A DNA stretch of 6,354 bases from Candidatus Agrococcus pullicola (GTDB lineage Bacteria > Actinomycetota > Actinomycetes > Actinomycetales > Microbacteriaceae): positions 1-6,354 of the forward strand of contig DXDC01000385.1 of assembly GCA_019115685.1 (NCBI GenBank), read 5' to 3'. The position numbers were made by a program, and so were the translations under genes. The notes under the pieces were generated by a model. The model was given only the letters and a program-made list of their open reading frames with translations. It was not told the DNA's origin and made no database searches. Each line of letters opens with the position of its first letter. Position 1 is the stretch's first letter. This document shows positions 5,950 through 6,354 of this stretch, piece by piece.

Positions 5950-6354
5950 ATGAACGGTCTCGCACGCTGGTCGCATCGTCAGACAGAGTCGGTCGTGCTT
6001 GCGTACCGCGCGCTGCGGATGTGGCGCCGACGTCAGATTCTTGTCGCTGTCGTGTCGGCCACGGTGATCGCCGTGATCGTCGGACTCGTGACGGTGCTGA
6101 TCCCGAACCCGGTCTTCGCACGGGACATCCCGCCTGTGCCGTGGAACTATCCCGTGTGGATCGTCACCTCGGCGCTCACCGGGATCCTGATCGCGACCTA
6201 CGTTCGGCCGCCTGACATGGGCGACGACGAGGGAGTCCGCGAATCCGCCGCGAGCCGGCGCAGCGCGCGCTTCGGCGGAGCCGCGGGGATCCTGGCATGG
6301 TTCGCCGTGGGGTGCCCGGTCTGCAACAAGATCGCGCTGCTCGCGCTCGGCTAC
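5950..6354 (+). CDS. Membrane protein with CPVC motif (3' partial)
   Basis: An open frame from the ATG at 5950 runs 135 codons to the window edge without a stop. The N-terminus is basic (residues 19-29, YRALRMWRRRQ). Hydrophobic segments lie near 30-51, 68-85 and 109-135. The third contains GCPVCNK, a Cys-x-x-Cys pair (C122, C125) at or within the membrane. A short charged loop (about 86-108, GDDEG then SRRSAR) separates helices two and three. I do not assign it to a named family. The CxxC motif and its divergent position next to DsbA-like and CcdA-type genes suggest a role in membrane thiol redox or metal handling. There is no clear Shine-Dalgarno before the ATG, so the mRNA may be leaderless; a later start such as the ATG at 6019 would still keep all three helices. 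The rest of the protein lies outside the window. Confidence 0.8.
   Translation, partial: MNGLARWSHRQTESVVLAYRALRMWRRRQILVAVVSATVIAVIVGLVTVLIPNPVFARDIPPVPWNYPVWIVTSALTGILIATYVRPPDMGDDEGVRESAASRRSARFGGAAGILAWFAVGCPVCNKIALLALGY

Noticed and set aside
5829..5951. Longer N-terminus for the DsbA-like protein (start at 5951)
   Set aside because: It would translate the palindromic operator and overlap the divergent start. The 5828 start has a good ribosome site and gives a normal membrane-anchor leader.

Overview
The window is high-GC, densely packed bacterial DNA. ATG/GTG starts, 1-4 nt gene overlaps and strongly GC-ending codons suggest an actinobacterium, possibly a Microbacterium-like member of the Microbacteriaceae. 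The genus is an inference; no RNA gene or taxonomic marker is present. No tRNA, rRNA, CRISPR array, transposase or integrase was seen, and no stretch over 300 bases lacks a gene.

Left part (1-4125, plus strand): four genes in one tightly coupled operon. They are two ATP-binding subunits of a Dpp/Opp/Nik-type ABC importer (the first cut by the left edge), a serine hydrolase of the beta-lactamase/EstB fold, and a protein of the Sde182 (DUF1593) nucleoside-hydrolase-like family. Each junction overlaps by 1 or 4 nt with a Shine-Dalgarno sequence inside the preceding gene, so the four are probably co-translated. Neither hydrolase has a visible signal peptide. The simplest reading is uptake of a small peptide-like, glycosidic or esterified compound followed by cytoplasmic hydrolysis. 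The substrate cannot be read from the sequence, and the permease and binding-protein genes presumably lie to the left.

Middle (4126-4199): a short convergent junction with no convincing terminator.

Right part (4200-6354): an extracytoplasmic thiol-redox module. On the minus strand a membrane-anchored DsbA-like thioredoxin-fold protein (CPFC active site) is followed after 3 nt by a CcdA/DsbD-type membrane electron carrier with its two membrane cysteines. Divergent from them is a membrane protein with a CPVC motif, cut by the right edge. The 121-bp gap between them has an AT-rich core carrying a 34-bp imperfect palindrome that can also be read as two abutting 17-bp dyads. It is a strong candidate for a shared operator. 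CcdA probably carries cytoplasmic electrons outward to the DsbA-like protein; the CPVC protein may be a third partner.

The most noteworthy points are the divergent thiol module with its operator, the pairing of a leaderless Sde182 protein with a serine hydrolase and an importer, a strong hairpin inside the dsbA-like coding sequence, and a clear excess of GGATCC sites.
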